A DNA stretch of 64,000 nt. It comes from Corynebacterium glyciniphilum AJ 3170. GTDB taxonomy: Bacteria; Actinomycetota; Actinomycetes; Mycobacteriales; Mycobacteriaceae. This document shows positions 61,630 to 64,000 of the stretch, one piece after another. The notes below the pieces were generated by a model. That model was given only the letters and a program-made list of their open reading frames with translations, had not been told where the DNA came from and did not search any database. The DNA is taken from positions 1 to 64,000 of the forward strand of contig NZ_VDYZ01000006.1 of assembly GCF_007673095.1 (NCBI RefSeq). Direction: 5' to 3'. Position numbers and translations under genes: made by a program. The first letter of the stretch is position 1. Each line of letters starts with the position of its first letter.

Positions 61630-63045
61630 ATGGAACTGAAGACGCACACCCGGACGCTCACCGGGTGGGGACGAACCGCGCCCACCTCGGCCGAGGTCCT
61701 CGCCACCCCTGATGTCGACATCATCTCCGCCGCCGTCGCCCAGGTCGCCGACGACAACGCCGACAAGCCCGACCACCTCAAGCGCGGCGTCATCGCCCGC
61801 GGCATGGGCCGGTCCTACGGCGACCCCGCCATGAACGGCGGCGGCCTCGTGATCGACATGCAGCAGCTCAACCGCATCCACTCCATCGACCCGGACACCG
61901 CCCTGGTCGACGTGGACGCCGGCGTCACCCTCGACCAGCTGATGAAGGCCGCGCTGCCGTCCGGCCTCTGGGTCCCCGTCCTGCCCGGCACCCGCCAGGT
62001 CACCATCGGTGGTGCCATCGGCCCGGACATCCACGGCAAGAACCACCACTCCGCCGGATCCTTCGGCGACCACGTGGTCTCCATGGAACTGCTCGTCGCC
62101 GACGGCCGCGTCCTGCACCTGGAACCGGAAGGCTCCACGGACGACCCCGACGGCACCCTGTTCTGGGCCACCGTCGGCGGGATGGGGCTGACCGGCATCA
62201 TCCTGCGCGCCACCATCCGGATGACGAAGACCGAGACCGCCTACTTCCTGGCGGACACCGACCGCACGGACACGCTCGACGAGACCATCGCCGCGCACTC
62301 CGACGGTTCCGAGGTCAACTACACCTACTCCTCGGCGTGGTTCGACTGCATCTCCCCCGCCCCGAAACTGGGCCGGGCGACGATCTCCCGCGGGTCCCTG
62401 GCCACCCTGGACCAGCTCAAGGAGTACGCGCCGAAACTGGCGGCGGACCCGCTGAAGTTCAACGCACCGCAGCTGATGACCGTGCCGGACATCTTCCCGT
62501 CCTTCACCCTGAACAAGCTGACCCTCTCGGCGGTCGGCCTGGCGTACTACACGATGGGCGCCCCGGCGAAGAACCAGATCAAGAACCTCACGCAGTTCTA
62601 CCAGCCGCTCGACCTCATCGGAGAGTGGAACCGCGGCTACGGCTCCAAGGGCTTCCTGCAGTACCAGTTCGTGGTGCCGACCGAGGCCGTGGAAGCGTTC
62701 AAGGACATCATCCGCGACATCCAGGCGTCCGGCCACTACTCCGCGCTCAACGTCTTCAAGCTCTTCGGCGAGGGCAACCGTGCACCGCTGAGCTACCCCA
62801 TGCCGGGGTGGAACGTGTGCGTGGACTTCCCGATACGCCCGGGTCTCGGCGAGTTCCTCGACAAGCTCGACCAGCGCGTCATGGAGTTCGGCGGACGTCT
62901 CTACCTGGCCAAGGAGTCGCGGACCTCCGCCGAGAACTTCCACAAGATGTACCCCGGCCTGTCCGGCTGGCTGGACACCCGACGGTCCATCGACCCCACC
63001 GGTGTCTTCGCCTCCGACATGTCCCGCCGCCTCGAGCTCAACTAG
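61630..63045 (+). CDS. dprE1: Decaprenylphosphoryl-beta-D-ribose oxidase DprE1
   Basis: A 471-residue FAD enzyme that oxidises decaprenylphosphoryl-ribose, the first half of the epimerisation giving decaprenylphosphoryl-arabinose. FAD-binding-4 domain with [12 protein letters not shown] and [22 protein letters not shown]-terminal substrate domain. The cysteine that benzothiazinones attack is present in the motif [16 protein letters not shown] lies seven bases before the ATG at 61630, so the in-frame GTG at 61621 is rejected. Its product feeds AftA and Emb at the left of the window. Confidence 0.95.
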   Translation: MELKTHTRTLTGWGRTAPTSAEVLATPDVDIISAAVAQVADDNADKPDHLKRGVIARGMGRSYGDPAMNGGGLVIDMQQLNRIHSIDPDTALVDVDAGVTLDQLMKAALPSGLWVPVLPGTRQVTIGGAIGPDIHGKNHHSAGSFGDHVVSMELLVADGRVLHLEPEGSTDDPDGTLFWATVGGMGLTGIILRATIRMTKTETAYFLADTDRTDTLDETIAAHSDGSEVNYTYSSAWFDCISPAPKLGRATISRGSLATLDQLKEYAPKLAADPLKFNAPQLMTVPDIFPSFTLNKLTLSAVGLAYYTMGAPAKNQIKNLTQFYQPLDLIGEWNRGYGSKGFLQYQFVVPTEAVEAFKDIIRDIQASGHYSALNVFKLFGEGNRAPLSYPMPGWNVCVDFPIRPGLGEFLDKLDQRVMEFGGRLYLAKESRTSAENFHKMYPGLSGWLDTRRSIDPTGVFASDMSRRLELN

Positions 63046-63057
63046 GAGAGTCTTCCA

Positions 63058-63816
63058 ATGATCAATGCCGTGGGTAAACCCCAGTCCATCCTGCTGCTCG
63101 GCGGCGCCTCCGACATGGGGCTCGCCGTGGTCGAGGAGTTCCTGACCCGTGGTCCGGCACGCGTGGTGCTGGCCACCCGTCCGGGTGAGGACCTCTCCTC
63201 CGCTGTCGGCCGCATGGAGTCCGCCGGTGCCTCCACCGTGGAGACGGTCGGCTTCGACGCCACCGACTTCGACTCCCACCCGGAGGTCTTCGACGAGATC
63301 TGGGCCGGTGGCGACATCGACCTCGCCGTCGTCGCTTTCGGCGTGCTCGGCGACAACGAGGTGCAGTGGACCGACCAGAAGCAGGCCGTGCTGGCCGCCC
63401 AGGTCAACTACACCGGTGCGGTCTCCGTCGGCGTGCTGCTGTCCAACCGGATGAAGGCCCAGGGCCACGGCCAGATCGTGGTGTTCTCCTCCGTCGCCGG
63501 TGAGATGGTGCGCCGCTCGAACTTCGTCTACGGCTCCACCAAGGCCGGCGTGGACGGCTTCTACCGGATGCTCGGTGAGGCCCTGCGTGGCACCGGGGTG
63601 AAGGTCCTGACGGTGCGCCCCGGCCAGGTCCGCACGAACATGACCGCCGCGCTGGACGACGCCCCGCTCACCGTGGACAAGACCGACGCTGCCAAGGCTG
63701 TCGCCGCCGGGGTGGACAACGGCAAACCGGTCATCTGGATCCACCCGCTGTTCCGCCCGATCATGCTGATCCTGAAGAATCTGCCGCAGTTCATCGTGCG
63801 GCGGCTGCCGCTGTAG
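63058..63816 (+). CDS. dprE2: Decaprenylphospho-2-keto-ribose reductase DprE2
   Basis: A 252-residue short-chain dehydrogenase that completes the DprE1 reaction with NAD(P)H. Nucleotide motif LLGGASDMGLAV, active-site Ser in VFSSVAGEMV and the YxxxK motif as YGSTKAG. It follows dprE1 after 12 bases with an AGGAG ribosome site. In related genomes aftA follows directly; here no coding sequence is seen in the last 184 bases. Confidence 0.95.
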   Translation: MINAVGKPQSILLLGGASDMGLAVVEEFLTRGPARVVLATRPGEDLSSAVGRMESAGASTVETVGFDATDFDSHPEVFDEIWAGGDIDLAVVAFGVLGDNEVQWTDQKQAVLAAQVNYTGAVSVGVLLSNRMKAQGHGQIVVFSSVAGEMVRRSNFVYGSTKAGVDGFYRMLGEALRGTGVKVLTVRPGQVRTNMTAALDDAPLTVDKTDAAKAVAAGVDNGKPVIWIHPLFRPIMLILKNLPQFIVRRLPL

Positions 63817-64000
63817 GACGGTCACGGTATCGCGACAGGTGCGGTGGGGGGATGTAGGGGGTTCACCTGCGGGACCGCTGCGGTGTTCGCACCACCCCTC
63901 GGATGACAGAGGTACGGGCTGGATGGCAGAGGTCCCGGTCGCTTTCGGGGTCCAGAACGACCGGCGGGTCTGCCACCGGACTGACTCCTCTGCCAGATCA
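63817..64000. other. Non-coding end of the window with short repeats
   Basis: 184 bases without a gene. GGATGACAGAGGT (63901) is repeated as GGATGGCAGAGGT (63921), and an inverted copy of its core, CCTCTGCCA, lies at 63987-63995. This may be another intergenic palindrome cut by the window edge. No terminator is clear behind dprE2. Confidence 0.4.

Noticed and set aside
61630..61805. Start of the TPR-like protein at 61805
   Set aside because: The extension is antisense to the first part of dprE1; ATG 61580 has a -10-like hexamer six bases upstream.

Overview
The window looks like chromosome from a high-GC Corynebacterium or close relative (Mycobacteriales). The grounds are the arabinogalactan genes aftA, emb, glfT1, wzm/wzt, dprE1 and dprE2, a single emb gene, an Lsr2 nucleoid protein, a SigK/RskA pair and many starts that look leaderless. 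Coding density is high, and several genes overlap by 1-8 bases. All assignments come from reading the sequence; no database search was run.

Layout. 0-0.3 kb: leader and promoter of an rRNA operon that runs leftward out of the window. 0.3-6.9 kb: a seven-gene leftward operon of a YtrA-like GntR regulator and three tandem ATPase/membrane-protein ABC pairs, behind a clear palindromic operator. 7.1-8.4 kb: a NYN-domain protein. 8.5-14 kb: aftA and emb. 14.2-21.6 kb: an orphan AbiEi-like/DUF559-like protein, an M13 peptidase, a membrane protein, a PrsW-like protease, a small secreted protein and a GH25 muramidase; the last two share a C-terminal repeat domain. 21.8-30.2 kb: VOC, S4 and LysE-type genes, then gltD and gltB. 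30.6-33 kb: a hypothetical gene, an L,D-transpeptidase, a frameshifted Abi-like gene and tRNA-Ser(UGA). 33.2-37.4 kb: quinone oxidoreductase, aminotransferase-like protein, wzm and wzt, a gene order resembling M. tuberculosis Rv3777-Rv3783. 37.5-40.3 kb: a duplicated-domain lipoprotein followed by sigK and rskA. 40.3-42.7 kb: an APC-type transporter and lsr2.

42.7-53.3 kb is the most interesting region. Five copies of an 18-bp operator, consensus ATAGCTAACYTGGYTAGC, sit in the promoters of an SRPBCC protein, ferrochelatase, an IS630-transposase-like HTH protein, a TspO-like membrane protein, a MarR regulator and a four-gene operon (FAD oxidoreductase fused to DUF1365, two CFA-synthase-like methyltransferases, DUF1295 membrane protein). 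I read this as one locally regulated system joining porphyrin/haem handling to modification of membrane fatty acids. It resembles the gene set next to sigK in mycobacteria (Rv0446c-Rv0449c) and the singlet-oxygen or light-regulated sets of other bacteria.

53.3-63.8 kb: glfT1, two GtrA-family genes, five genes of unknown function including a 1026-residue TPR-like protein, then dprE1 and dprE2. The arabinogalactan genes are therefore spread over the whole window, with the 37.5-53.2 kb block lying between wzt and glfT1.
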